In this document: one piece after another, positions 52,901 to 64,000 of the stretch | Layout: each line of letters begins with the position of its first letter | How positions within the stretch are numbered: position 1 is the stretch's first letter | DNA from: Closterium sp. Naga37s-1 | Lineage: Eukaryota > Streptophyta > Zygnematophyceae > Desmidiales > Closteriaceae | Reading direction: 5' to 3' | DNA length: 64,000 bases | Assembly (NCBI GenBank): GCA_947471745.1 | Contig: CANJKZ010000971.1 | Span: 2,414,001-2,478,000 of the forward strand | Notes under the pieces: generated by a model | Told to the model about the DNA's origin: nothing | The model's input: the letters and a program-made list of their open reading frames with translations, nothing else | Databases searched by the model: none | Made by a program: the position numbers and the translations under genes

Positions 52901-53461
52901 GGCGGCGCGTCGTAATTGAAATGAGAGGTAAAATGCACCCAACTGCCCAAAAATGAGACCTCCAGGCACACAGAAGTCTGCAGAAGCGCTCTGGTGAAGT
53001 GACTAGACGAACAAGCTTCTATGGAAAGAAGATCCTTCAACTAGCTACAGAATGAAATTCCTCAATTTTCACTACGTTATGCTGGACCTGCAAGTCATAA
53101 AACGGGGAGGTGGGCCAACCAACAACAGAGGCGGGCCACGCTTCAATCTGTCACCCGCTGGAGCCACGCAGGCCTTAGGATTGTCACGCACCAGGGGGGC
53201 CAGCACAAAACAGGGGGGTCCTCTCGGGACTGGATGCGAAAGGTCCACGTCTCCTTCGCCAAGAGGGCGAGCTGGGGTCTACGGTGGTGCCACGTCACAG
53301 GTCCACGACAGATCCTTTCAGCTATGGATACTGAAACTTCCAACTTCCATGTCAGCCATGGATACTGTCCTGACCGCTTCGGAACGCGCAATGTCCAGCA
53401 ATTTCTTGCCTGACCTGATGGAGTTTCGAATCAGACCAATGGATTCCTCTCGCGGAGTTCT
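52901..53461. other. Intergenic, OHP2 promoter side
   Basis: No gene recognised. Likely OHP2 promoter and leader at 52901-53100. Confidence 0.4.
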
Positions 53462-53893
53462 TTAAAACCAGGGTGCACATTCAACGCGGTTCGGCTTGAG
53501 ATGTTGGGAAGGGGGTTTGGAGAAAAACAGTGATTGGCTCACGAGGGGCGACAAAAAAATGATTCCGCTAGAGCTTCGGGCATTTCGTAGGTGGCGGGAG
53601 GGGGTGAAATGGCGGGAGTGGGTGAAACCGAATGGCGGGAGGGATGAAACAGATTGGCGGGAGGGGGGGGAAACGAAATTGCGGGGGAGGGGGGAAACAA
53701 AATTGCGGGGGAGGGGGGAAACGAATTTCGACGGGGAGGGGGAAATGAAATTGCGGGGGCGTGGGGAAACGAAATTGCGGGGGAGGGGGGAAACGAATTT
53801 CGACTTGAAGGGGTTGAAAGCACACCTCGTAACCCACTCAGTCAAGGGATAACCTTTGATGCACATTCAGCTGAATGTGCACCCCGGTTTTAA
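53462..53893. mobile_element. TTAA-flanked MITE with internal minisatellite
   Basis: The ends are inverted repeats: AACCAGGGTGCACATTCA at the left and TGAATGTGCACCCCGGTT at the right, with TTAA at 53462-53465 and 53890-53893. TTAA duplications are typical of piggyBac and Kolobok elements. The interior carries tandem copies of a roughly 28-bp unit with ATTGCGGGGGAGGGGGGAAA. No coding capacity is supported. Confidence 0.82.
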
Positions 53894-54620
53894 AGCTCGC
53901 GTCTCCAATTACACCCTTCCATCCAAGTGTTAAACGCTTGATATAGGGTAACAGACTGCTTTGTCGCAAAGTACACCCAGGCAAGGGTTGAGAGTCGGGA
54001 AAGTGTGGGTGGGGTGGTTTGGGTTTGCAACGTGCACTGTAATTGGGTGAGCAAATACGCCAAAGCAGGTTGGGTTGGCAAACTCACCTGCGCGACAAAC
54101 AAAGCTGAGAATGCGCTCATCGTGCGACAACGGGACCGTCGCCCTCTCGTCCCTGCAAACCAAGCGTTTTACACAGCTCAGAAATATGAGACTGGGAACT
54201 CGTCAATATCTCAAAAGGCACTCTGCACCAAGTGTTTTACCTCCCTGGACACATGTCCCCGACTGGAGCACGACGAACGCAAAGTGGTTAGAAAGCCTCA
54301 CCCAAAACCTCGATGCCCCACACTTCGTATGCCCATCACGACCTACACTGCTACAATCTCATTCGCATTCGACAAAAACGCGACCTGTCATAGACTATAG
54401 ACCGCCATCTCTATCCCTAGACAATCCACAGCCCACGCCGCGCTGCCCCGAACCGGCTTTCATCGCCCAAACGCCCGACCCTTGATTAGGTGAGCCTAAT
54501 CAATTTGCGGGAGATTACCCCGCCAGAAATGTGGGCCCCTAGAATCGCGTCGACATCGTAGGCCCGCGCAGTACGAGGCCCTTACGAGCACTAAGTGAAC
54601 GGCTGTAGTGTAATAAGTGG
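53894..54620. other. Intergenic with a perfect hairpin
   Basis: No gene recognised. A perfect 9-bp stem with a 4-base loop, TTGATTAGG-TGAG-CCTAATCAA, is at 54482-54503, at the edge of the satellite block. Confidence 0.6.
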
Positions 54621-54639
54621 CCTTACACGGCCTAATGAG

Positions 54640-55110
54640 AGGCGTTTTGAGCGGCGTAACGGGGGGCGAAACTAAATACGGAGTAAGGAGAGGCGCAATG
54701 AGAGGCAGAATTAGACTTGGCGTGAGAGGCGGAATGAGAGACGCACTGAGAGGAGGTGTGAAGTGCGGAAGCAGGGGCGGAATTATAGGCGGAATAAGAG
54801 GCGGAATGTGAGGCGGAATGAGAGGCGGAATGAGAGGCGGAACGAGAGGCGGAATGAGAGGCGGAACGAGAGGCGGAACGAGAGGCGGCGTGAGAGGCGG
54901 GATGAGAGGCGGATTGAGAGGCGGGATGAGGCGAATAGATAGGCGTAATGAGAGGCGTAATGAGAGGCGTAATGAGAGGCGTAATGAGGGGCGGAAAGAA
55001 ACCCGGAATGAGAGGCGGAGTGAGATGCGGAAGGAGGGGCGGAATGAGAGGCGGAAGGAGAGGCGGCTTGAGATGCGGAATGAGAGGCGGAACGGGGAAG
55101 GGAGGAGCAG
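54640..55110. repeat. 12-bp satellite (GAATGAGAGGCG)n
   Basis: About 35 drifting copies of a 12-bp unit close to GGAATGAGAGGC. It reads in frame as RNERRNERRNER on the plus strand; the lack of stops is a by-product of the repeat. Confidence 0.92.
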
Positions 55111-56880
55111 CGAGAGGGGGAAGGTAGGAGGTGCGAGAGGGGGAAGGGAGCTGCTGTGGGTGGGGGAAGGGAGGAGCTGTGAGAGGGGGAAGGGACGAGC
55201 TGTGATATGGGGAATGGAGATGCTGTGTGTGGGAAGTGAGGAGCTGTGAGAGGGGGAAGGGAGATGATGTGGGTGGGGGAAGGGAGGAGCTGTGAGAGGG
55301 GGAAGGGAGGAGCTGTGAGAGGGGGAAGGGAGATGCTGTGGGTGGGGGAAGGGAGATGCTGTGGGTGGGGGAAGGTAGGAGCTGTGAGAGGGGGAAGGGA
55401 GGAGCTGTGATAGGGGGAAGGGAGATGATGTGGGTGGGGGAAGGGAGGAGCTGTGAGAGGGGGAAGGGAGGAGCTGTGATAGGGGGAAGGGAGATGCTGT
55501 GGGTGGGGGAAGGGAGATGCTGTGAGATGGGGAAGGGAGGAGCTGTGAGAGGGGGAAGGGAGATGCTGTGGGTGGGGGAAGGGAGATGCTGTGGGTGGGG
55601 GAAGGGAGGAGCTGTGAGAGGGGGAAGGGAGGAGCTGTGATAGGGGGAAGGGAGATGATGTGGGTGGGGGAAGGGAGGAGCTGTGAGAGGGGGAAGGTAG
55701 GAGCTGTGATAGGGGGAAGGGAGATGCTGTGGGTGGGGGAAGGGAGATGCTGTGGGTGGGGGAAGGTAGGAGCTGTGAGAGGGGGAAGGGAGGAGCTGTG
55801 AGAGGGGGAAGGGAGATGATGTGGGTGGGGGAAGGGAGGAGCTGTGAGAGGGGGAAGGGAGATGCTGTGGGTGGGGGAAGGGAGGAGCTGTGAGAGGGGG
55901 AAGGGAGGAGCTGTGATAGGGGGAAGGGAGATGCTGTGGGTGGGGGAAGGGAGATGCTGTGAGATGGGGAAGGGAGGAGCTGTGAGAGGGGGAAGGGAGA
56001 TGCTGTGGGTGGGGGAAGGGATATGCTGTGGGTGGGGGAAGGGAGGAGCTGTGAGAGGGGGAAGGGAGGAGCTGTGATAGGGGGAAGGGAGATGATGTGG
56101 GTGGGGGAAGGGAGGAGCTGTGAGAGGGGGAAGGTAGGAGCTGTGATAGGGGGAAGGGAGATGCTGTGGGTGGGGGAAGGGAGATGCTGTGGGTGGGGGA
56201 AGGTAGGAGCTGTGAGAGGGGGAAGGGAGGAGCTGTGAGAGGGGGAAGGGAGATGATGTGGGTGGGGGAAGGGAGGAGCTGTGAGAGGGGGAAGGGAGGA
56301 GCTGTGATAGGGGGAAGGGAGATGCTGTGGGTGGGGGAAGGTATGAGCTGTGAGAGGGGGAAGGGAGGAGCTGTGAGAGGGGGAAGGGAGGAGCTGTGAT
56401 AGGGGGAAGGGAGATGATGTGGGTGGGGGAAGGGAGGAGCTGTGAGAGGGGGAAGGGAGGAGCTGTGATAGGGGGAAGGGAGATGCTGTGGGTGGGGGAA
56501 GGTATGAGCTGTGAGAGGGGGAAGGGAGGAGCTGTGATAGGGGGAAGGGAGGAGCTGTGATAGGGGCAAGGGAGATGCTGTGGGTGGGGGAAGGTAGGAG
56601 ATGTGAGAGGGGGAAGGGAGGAGCTGTGATAGGGGGAAGGGAGATGATGTGGGTGGGGGAAGGGAGGAGCTGTGAGAGGGGGAAGGGAGGAGCTGTGAGA
56701 GGGGGAAGGGAGATGCTGTGGGTGGGGGAAGGGAGATGCTGTGGGTGGGGGAAGGTAGGAGCTGTGAGAGGGGGAAGGGAGGAGAGGACAGAGGTGGGGA
56801 GAAGGTGCACTGAGAGGGGGAAGGAGGAGAGGACAGAGGTCCTGTGAGAGGGGGGAGGGAAGGTGCTTAGCGATAGCACC
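55110..56880. repeat. 23-bp purine-rich satellite, two alternating unit types
   Basis: About 75 copies of two related 23-bp units (GGAGCTGTGAGAGGGGGAAG and GGAGATGCTGTGGGTGGGGG types) in higher-order blocks of roughly 160 and 280 bp. The long minus-strand frames (up to 835 codons) are artefacts of 3 x 23 = 69 without stops. Confidence 0.95.
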
Positions 56881-57119
56881 GGGTGTGAACTTGTGGTGAG
56901 GCATACGCACGAATGCTCTCCATCCTTCCTGTCTCCGTACCCACCTCCTCACTCCCCTATCCCTTTCCCGCGCCTGGACCCGTTCCCGCTCCTCCCAAAC
57001 CATTCCCCCATTGGGGGGAATAATATCCCATTCTTATTTTCCACTGCTCCCTCTCATCCCCCCCCTAGTGTCCCATCATTTTCCCCTGGAGTCCCTCTCA
57101 TTTCACCCTTTGTTACCCC

Positions 57120-58420
57120 TAATTTTCCCTATGGGAGGGAGGTGCTGTCAGAAGGGGAGGTAGGTGAGCAGGTAGGGTGAAGATACGTGATGATGGAGGG
57201 GGGAGGGACATGAGGTGAGAGGGTGGAGGGAGGGGAGGTGAGTGGTGGAAGATAGGTGAGGAAGGGGGAAGGGTGGTGAGGTCAGAGGGGGGATGGGATG
57301 TGAGGGTAGGGGGAAATGAAGGTGAGTTCAGAGGGGGGAAGGGAGGTGCTGAGAGACGGGAGAGAAGGTGTTGGGAGGGGGGCAAGAGGTGCTGTCAGAG
57401 GGGGAAAGAGGTGATTTGAGAGGGGAGAGTTAAGTGCATAGGGAGGGGGAAAGGACTTGATTTCATATGGGGAATGTAGGCAAACAGGGGAGGGGAAAAG
57501 GAAGGTGAGGTCAAAAGGGGGGAATGAAGGTGCGTCGAGAGGGAAAAGAGGGTGCGGGCAGTGGGTTAGGAGGTGATGGGTGAGTTGGAAGGGGGTTGCG
57601 GTGCGGTCAGAGGGGCAAGATAAGTGCACGAATAAAGAGGAAAGGAGTTGAGGCACGCGGGGTAGAGGGTTAGTGGTGACGCTGGCAGGGGGGGAAGAGG
57701 TGATGTGAGAGGGGAACAGAGGTGCTTAGGGAGGGGGGTCTGGGGGTGGGAAGGGTGGTGCTGGCTGGGGCAATGCAACGATGTGAAATGCGGGCTGGGG
57801 CGGTGCAACGATGTGAGATGGGGATGAGATGTGCTTAGAGAGGGGGAAGCGAGGTACTGTCATAGTGGGAAGGGAGGTGAGGACAGAGGGAGAAGGGAGG
57901 TACAGTGACAGGGGGAAGGTTGAGAGGACAGAGGGGGGATGGTAGTGCAGTGAGTGTCGGAGTGGAGGTGCTGAGAGAGGGGTAAGTGAGGTGCTGATAG
58001 AGGGGAACGAGAGGTGCTGATAGAGGGGAACTAGAGGTGCTGATAGAGGGGAACGAGGTGCTGATAGAGGGGAACGAGAGGTGCTGATAGATGGGGGAGG
58101 GGGGTGCCGACCTCCGAGACATAGGCGGTGTCGGAGAGGGGAAGCGAGGTTCTGACTGGGGGGAATGCAACGATGGGAGAGGGGGAAGAAAGGTGCCTAG
58201 GGAGGGGGAAGGGAGGTGAGGTGAGAGGGGTGAGGGAGGTTCTGTGAGAGGGGGTAGGGCGGTGATGTGAGAGGGGGAAGGGAGTGGCTGGCCGGGAGGA
58301 GTTAGGCGGTGACCGAGGGGGGAAGGCCGGTGAGGGGGAACCGAGGTGGGAAGGGAGGTTTAGGCTGGGGGGAAAGTGGTGACATGATAGGAGGTAAATT
58401 GGTGGTTATGGGTGTATAGT
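57120..58420. repeat. Degenerate G-rich satellite
   Basis: Diverged relatives of the 23-bp unit (GGTGCTGAGAGAGGGGGAAG-like, AGAGGGGAACGAGAGGTGCTGATAG at 57990-58090) spread over 1.3 kb. With the preceding blocks it makes nearly 3.8 kb of strand-asymmetric purine DNA. The gap 56880-57120 is pyrimidine-rich and shows no gene. Confidence 0.85.
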
Positions 58421-58611
58421 CCGAGGTGGGATTTGGGTGGTGACTGGGTACTTCTAGGGGCGGTGACATCTGTCGTGAGTAACGGCACAACCTAACGCGC
58501 ATGTCCTTTTATTGTGCCTCTGCAACCCGTCACCATCCCATCAGGCCTTTCACCACAACGCCATTCCGACTGGTGGCTTTCGACTGACGGACATTTGCGC
58601 ATCGTGTCGTA

Positions 58612-61480
58612 ATGACACCAAGGTGAGTGGTACGGGTTGTGTGAGGTTGCGTGTAGCACAAAAGCCATACACCAGCATATGTAATGGACATGTGATCGTA
58701 ATGGCAGGCGATCCAAGAACAAGGGAGAGACTTTGCAGCAGCAGCTCAAAAACATTATGGGGGGTGTCAAGCAAAAGCCAGTGGGGCTTGGGAAACACAC
58801 TGTCCTGCCCGTAACCATTATGCGCTGCGGTTTATCGGCACTGATGGGGAGGGAGGCATCGTTCAACGACGTGCTGCACGTCCTCATGGTTTCGGCCTGG
58901 GATGTCGTTGTGAAGCTAATAAATGCAGCAACTGATACTTGTAAGTGGCACCTTGGAACAATTGTGCATGGATCAAAACCAGCTAACACTTGCAAACAAC
59001 CCACTAACATGCCCAAATCACGCCGTTTATGGTAGGTGGGAATGGCGACATGGTGAAAGAACAGGTAAAGTTACAATTGGAAGCACAGCGAGCAAGCTTC
59101 CTCGTGAGCCAACCGGGGGAAAAGGCGGACGAGGCGCATCTGCTCCAGAGGATGCCGAAGTCATTGGACGGCTTCGTTTATGAGTTCGATACATACCATC
59201 TCAACAAGGAGGGTGTGCTTGAGCCGGATAATGGACGTGGCCACGGAGGTGACCGTCGCGGACCGGCATATCAAGCACTAAACAATGCTGGTATGTCCAT
59301 GTCACGGGGTGTTGTACACACCATTTCTTGAGACGTTTCGCTGGCATACTGTCGCGCTTTCTGTTTTGTTCAATTTGTCGCACGTCACCCTGCATCTATA
59401 TGCACTGGTCGAAAGACGTGCGACTGGTCTTATCCATGTTGTGTGTCTCACAACACGCAATGACCCCCTGTTTGTAGGGGATTACTTCGAAATCCAATTA
59501 TTTTCCCGTGCCCTTATACCCATTTACCCATATGCCACGTATGGTCATTAAACTGCAGTTGCAAGAGGAGATCATGATATGAGTGGCAACGGAGGATCAC
59601 CCGTTACGGATTCGCCACCCGTGGGATGTGAGACTGCTGTGGCGGAGTTTGCCCCGGTGGACGATGAGGGGCATGTGGAAGAGGGGAGAGAGTTGGGAGA
59701 GGGGGATGGCCCCGTTGATGATGGGCAAGAGGAGGGGGAAGGTGCTGGAAGGGCATCCGTGCCAGATCGCCCGAGCGATGGGGCAACTGCATCTACTCCT
59801 GCAATCCGGCCCCAACCTGATGGGTAAGTGCGCCTATGTAGAGTCGATGGGTGTGTGGCCTCCTTCAAAAGCTTCCCAAGCTTGACTTGGTATAATGCTA
59901 GCAACTTCATCCATTCAATAAACACTCATCGAATCTACACATCATCCGTTGATAAACATCCCTAGCCAGCTGAGTTTGTGGCCTCTACCCTAAACTTTCC
60001 AAAATTGTGATGGCATTTCCAATTCGACCCCACCACAGCTTATCAGCGGGCCGTGCAGGAGCACCTCTCCGAAGGGCTCTCGCTCGATCATGGCCTCTGT
60101 CGGCCAACGCTGCTGCAACTAGCCTCAAAGGGGCGGTATGTCTGTTAGACCCCATTGTATTGCTACAATTCTTCATGAGTCTGGGAGTGGTCTGCTGTCA
60201 GGCGACCGCGTGTAAGGGTTCGTTGGTCGTGCGATCGTGTAAGATGGCGTGGGCGACGTTGGGGGTCTTGTGGGTCTGTGATACGTGTGGAAAGTCTATA
60301 CAGTTTTGGTCTACTGAAAGGGGCAAAGTCACCAGGGGTGTAGGCAAACAGGGCCCAAAGACCTCCTTATTATTTCCGCGGTGGTTGGGGGCATTTGTTA
60401 TGGCGGGAATAGGCTTCCAGCAGCTGTCGGAGGTTAGTCGGACCCTTGGGTTTAAGTCTATCGGGAAAGAGACCTTCTATCGTTACATGCGACAGCCGTA
60501 CGGTTTGTGGGAGGCTATCATCGTCCACGGGGAAGAGAGCATGGCTAGAGCCCGTGCAGACATGCAGTTGCGCAAAGAGGGGGATGGGTACATTTGCGTG
60601 GATGGGCGTTGGTCACAGGCAAGGGAGGCGCAGTGGTGCACTGTCACTTTCATGGATCCACGGTCACGGAAGATGCTGTTGACTGTCACCGTATGCAAAA
60701 AAGAAGAGGGAAAGTCATCGACAGAGTTAGAAAGGGTTGCATTCAAGCTTGTCTTGGCGAAATTGAAAGAGTGGGGATTCAATGTGACCGGGATCATAAG
60801 TGACGATGGAGGGTCATTCAAAAAGGCGTTAGTTGGTACGGGTATCGACCATCAAATGAACGTGTGGCACAAAGGTCGAGCATTGACACGACTGTTTGTG
60901 AAGGCCTTTGTGGAGGCACAAGTGGGTACTATGATAGTGGATAAGGCCAAGTCATGTTCCGAGTTGTGGTCGGTCACACAGAAGGAGTTGTGGGAGTGGT
61001 TGACGCTAAAGGGAGGTGTGGGGAAAGGTGTGAGTTCGCGGTCCGCTAAAAAAACACTGATCAGCCATGTGTGTGCGAAATTGGGGACGATTCAGTTTGA
61101 TGCATCGGCAAAGGCTGCTGAGAAATGGGCATTCTTGGAGATGAGGAAAGTGTTGAAGGTCCGGGCGAAGCCGGTTGAACCACCGGCCAAACGACGGAGG
61201 GGGCTTGGAGCAAGAGGAGGGGATGGAAGTGCAACATGAGCATAGTGGAGGGGGGGGAGAGAACGGTGACGTCGGTTCAACACCCCATGATGTCGGTGCT
61301 TTGGGTGGGGAAGCAGATGAGGTCTCTTGGATTCTGGGGATCAAGTGGGGCGACGTTGATACACCATTTGATTTTGATCCGCATCCCACGCATGCCGCCC
61401 GGGACGACATCACCCACGATTTCATCAGAGAGTCGGCGGAGTCTATGTTCAGCCTAAAGGACATCAAGATGATGACACGT
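58612..61480 (+). CDS. Transposase-like protein, N-terminal and core exons
   Basis: Exons 58612-58622, 58708-58940, 59036-59290, 59559-59823, 60039-60135 and 60202-61480, phases consistent up to about 61200, start MTPRRSKNKGETLQQQLKN (basic, likely nuclear). The last exon has a Cys module (CKGSLVVRSC, CDTCGKSIQFW), FKSIGKETFYRYM, then CVDGRWSQAREAQWC (first Asp) and GIISDDGGSFKKAL (second Asp), with HQMNVWHKGRALTRLF. The order resembles a large family of uncharacterised animal transposase-like proteins. In a G run near 61197-61203 the frame shifts from KRRRG to LEQEEGMEV; this could be a mutation, sequencing error or unseen splice. Confidence 0.72.
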
Positions 61481-61574
61481 GGTGAGTTTGCATTCCAACA
61501 GTTGCAAATTCCATTTCGCAGATGAATGAATACTTTGTCTCTAATGTGTTGCACATTTTCTTGAACACATTCAG

Positions 61575-62818
61575 GCGAAGTGGAGTCAGGCGATCCAGAG
61601 ATGGGGCGAGATCGGCAGGCGGGGGAGCCTGTAGTGGCGGGAAAGCCTGGAGTGGCGGCGGAGCCTGGAGTGTCGGGGGTGCCTGAATCATCAGAGGAGC
61701 CTGGAGTGGCGGAGGAGCTTGGAGTGGCGGAGGAGCTTGGAGTGGCGGGGGAGCCTGGAGTGGCGGGGCAGCCTGGAGTGGCGGAGGAGCCTGGATTGGC
61801 GGGGGAGCCTGGAGTGGCGGAGGGACCTGGAGTGGCGGGGGAGCCTGGAGTGGCGGAGGAGCCTGGAGTGGAGGGGGAGCCTAGAGTGGCGAGGGAGCCT
61901 GGAGTGGCGGAGGAGCCTGGAGTGGGGGGGGTGCCTGGAGTGGGGGTCGAGCCTGGAGTGGCGTGGGATCCTGGAGTGGCGAAGGAGCCTGGAGTGGGGG
62001 GGGTGCATGGAGTGGGGGTCGAGCCTGGAGTGGGGGGGGAGGCCCTAGAGACTAGGGAGTGTGGTTCATCGGAGGAGCCTGGAGTAGAGGGGGAACCTAG
62101 AGTGGCGAGGGAGCCTGGAGTGGCGGGGGAGCCAGTAGTGTTGGGGGAGAAAGGCGTGGCGGGGGAGCCTGGACCGTTGGAAAATGCCGCTTCACGTCGT
62201 ACCCCAAGGTGGCAGGAGAGGAAAACTGGGAAGCGGAAATGTGCTCAAGAGGGGTGTAGCAGTGAGGACACGGAGGGTGAAGTGGCCGATGTGACTGTTG
62301 GTCAGCGCTTCTGTATTCATTTCCACCATTGCATGATGCGCGCTGCATCAAAGGCAGAAGCAGGTCATCCAATGACTCCCCAAGAAGTGTCTGATGAGAT
62401 TGGGGGGTTCGGAGACCATTGGGCGGGCATACACGCTGGTTGTCAGCGTGATGGTGTGGTCCCACGTTGTGTTAGGGAAGGTTGGGGGGAGGAAAGTGCG
62501 CTGTATGAACCGGGTTCAGCGACACACAAGGCGTTCAAAGAGTGGTTGTCCGTCCATTGTGGGCCAGGTCCCATGGCAGCATACGTGTTAGGTGCATCAA
62601 ACTGGATGAACGAGTCATTTCACTCGTTGATCACGAAGTACGCGCCGAAACGTATAGCGTTCCTTGGCAGTATGCCGGCTCGGGTGGCGTTGAGTGTGCT
62701 GCACTGGAATCACGCGGTGGAGAGGGTTGTTAGGGAGTGGCGGACACGCGTACGCAAGGTAACACGAGTGCGGCGTGGGACGAAAGATCGGGTGCTTGGT
62801 CCGATGGATTGGCGTTGA
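61575..62818 (+). CDS. Transposase-like protein, C-terminal exon
   Basis: This exon continues in phase from 61480 (CGTG|GTGAGT to ATTCAG|GCGAAG). After a long six-residue repeat (EPGVAG/E) comes the conserved part: VGQRFCIHFHHCMMRAASKA, HWAGIHAGCQ, then NWMNESFHSLITKYAPKR (putative catalytic Glu) and FLGSMPARVALSVLHWNHAVER. It ends at an in-frame TGA (62816-62818). The motif pair D-D in the previous exon and E here makes a DDE enzyme plausible. Copy number, termini and activity cannot be judged. Confidence 0.72.
61630..62140 (+). repeat. 18-bp minisatellite coding (EPGVAG/E)n
   Basis: About 28 copies of GGAGTGGCGGGGGAGCCT and close variants, all in frame, inside the transposase exon between the second Asp and the Glu region. 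Variation is mostly GGG/GAG (Gly/Glu), which keeps the frame and suggests selection against disruption or recent growth. Confidence 0.95.
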
Positions 62819-63295
62819 GTGGATGAGGTCTTGGAGCGATGGGGAAAGATCAGGGCGTGTGGGGGCAAAGCAGGGAGCATAGGATCCGAGGAGCAAGGTG
62901 AAGGGGACGTGAATGGGGAGGAGGAGGTGGAGAACGAGGCTGATGACGGGGTGGGGGAGGGCGAAGAGGACGTGGTAGAAGTTGAGGGGGCCCCCGAGAT
63001 GGCAGAGGAGGCTGTAGTGAGGTTGGGAGTATCCGAAGGAGATGAGAACGAGGCGCCTCATATTAGCTCCACTCCCATTCGACTTCCCTCGACGCCACCC
63101 CGCGCCGGCAGTTGCGCTCCGGCACGCACGCCATTTTCTCCGCTGACCCCCACATCCGATGCATTCGTGTTCACGAGCCCTGCAAGCAATAATGATTCCA
63201 TTACGGGGGCACGTACACGACGTCGTACCCGCAGCAACGCGCGCCCCTCCCGAGTTAGGCGGACGCTACCGCTTGGTCAGTGTTGGGGCGTGTAG
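62819..63295 (+). CDS. Acidic to basic tail, in frame after a TGA
   Basis: The transposase frame continues open after the TGA for 158 codons: an acidic Glu/Gly/Asp region, then PSTPP-type proline motifs and a basic end (RTRRRTRSNARPSRVRR). Composition looks coding. A further exon, 63403-63487 (VRDEWAQCKRQRKIPSR, then GTATGA), fits after a donor near 63275. So either the TGA is a nonsense mutation or a separate splice form begins here. Confidence 0.4.
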   Translation: MDEVLERWGKIRACGGKAGSIGSEEQGEGDVNGEEEVENEADDGVGEGEEDVVEVEGAPEMAEEAVVRLGVSEGDENEAPHISSTPIRLPSTPPRAGSCAPARTPFSPLTPTSDAFVFTSPASNNDSITGARTRRRTRSNARPSRVRRTLPLGQCWGV

Positions 63296-63659
63296 TCGGT
63301 ACGGTTCTGTTTTGGTTCATATGGTTGCATATATATGTCATTTTGTTTGGTAAGGTGTTTGCTGATCATTGTGCTATGTGATCATACCTTCCCCAATTCA
63401 GGCGTCACGTCCCACCCACCGCAAGCATGAAGTGAATGTACGAGATGAGTGGGCTCAATGCAAAAGGCAACGCAAAATCCCCTCGCGGTATGAACCTACG
63501 GCATGCTGTTGGCATGACACTACTATTGTTCAAAGCTAACCTCTAGTTCTTTTATCGCTCTGAGAACGTTTCTTTTCCAACTACAGATTTATGGACTTCA
63601 CGCATGACCTTGGACCCTAAATTCACTCGGGGATCACCGAGCCTGCATGGTGTCCAATA

Positions 63660-64000
63660 GTAAGTCCCACCCATTCATTCCCTCTATGCCCTCTCATTCA
63701 GTCCCTCTGCCCTCACATTCTTTCAAACCCTTCCCTCACATTCATACTCTCTGCCCTCGCATTCTTTCACTCCCTTCAATCACATTCATTCCCTCTGCCA
63801 CATCATTCATTCCCTCCGCCCTCAGTTCCATTCCCTCAGCCCTCACATTCATTCCCTCCCTTCCCTCACATTCATACCCTCTGCCCTCCCATTCATTCCC
63901 TCCCTTCCCGCCCATTCATTCCCTCTGTCCTCACCTTCGTTCCCTTCTTACATCACATTCATTCCCTCTGCCGTGCCATTCGTTGCCTCCCTTCCCTTCC
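63660..64000. repeat. CATTCATTCCCTCTGCCCTC tandem repeat
   Basis: Imperfect copies of 20-40 bp units based on ATTCATTCCCTC and CTGCCCTCACATTC, running off the window's end. Confidence 0.92.

Noticed and set aside
53496..53852. 118-codon plus frame with GRGETKLRGRGE repeats
   Set aside because: It lies wholly inside the TTAA-flanked MITE's minisatellite.
54496..57003. 835-codon minus-strand open frame rich in Pro, Ser and His (and two overlapping frames of 645 and 698 codons)
   Set aside because: It is the translation of 12- and 23-bp satellites that lack stops in any frame; there is no domain, and parallel frames are equally open.

Overview
This window is nuclear DNA of a streptophyte (a land plant or charophycean green alga). 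It carries split genes with GT-AG introns for plastid proteins (bL28c with a transit peptide, the one-helix protein OHP2), a DUF3444 J-protein, an ALE2-like receptor kinase, a plant CGI-58/ABHD5 homologue and Copia retrotransposons. The GC-rich, minisatellite-laden introns and long homopolymeric protein tracts suggest a charophyte such as a zygnematophyte, but this is only a guess.

Layout, left to right: a DUF220/START-like gene (+, 0.7-2.0 kb); bL28c (+, 2.6-4.9); a possible secreted ORF (-, 5.0-5.5); a secreted Cys-rich protein (-, 6.1-7.1); a bicupin (-, 8.7-11.0); a J-protein with DUF3444 (-, 12.8-18.4); an ABHD5-like hydrolase (-, 19.4-25.8); a receptor-like pseudokinase with a C-terminal RING (-, 26.8-34.1); an AANAT-type acetyltransferase broken by a tiny LTR element (-, 34.9-36.5); a low-complexity unknown gene (-, 38.0-39.4); YIPF6 (-, 40.9-42.5); a three-level transposon nest (43.1-51.1); OHP2 (-, 51.7-52.9); a TTAA-flanked MITE (53.5-53.9); about 3.8 kb of purine-rich satellite (54.6-58.4); and a multi-exon transposase-like gene (+, 58.6-63.5). 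Exon joins proposed for bL28c, the secreted protein, bicupin, J-protein, hydrolase, receptor kinase, YIPF6 and OHP2 all keep the reading frame, which supports them.

The most unusual signal cuts across genes. In almost every split gene, one end of one or several exons (splice site plus about 40-100 coding bases) is repeated in tandem inside the neighbouring intron, two to six times. At least ten times a short palindrome of the form TTTTGAG-NNNN-CTCAAAA lies at the junction between such copies or at the edge of another tandem repeat. In the J-protein gene the 5' splice site itself has become a 20-copy, 19-bp minisatellite. Together these suggest a recurrent local-duplication process focused on splice junctions and marked by a palindromic insert.

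The mobile elements are well defined by target-site duplications: a 341-bp TRIM whose LTR/PBS junction looks like a tRNA gene; a Copia element with 98% identical LTRs inside a non-autonomous LTR element and itself carrying a TA-flanked MITE; a hAT-type MITE with an 8-bp duplication; and a TTAA-flanked MITE.
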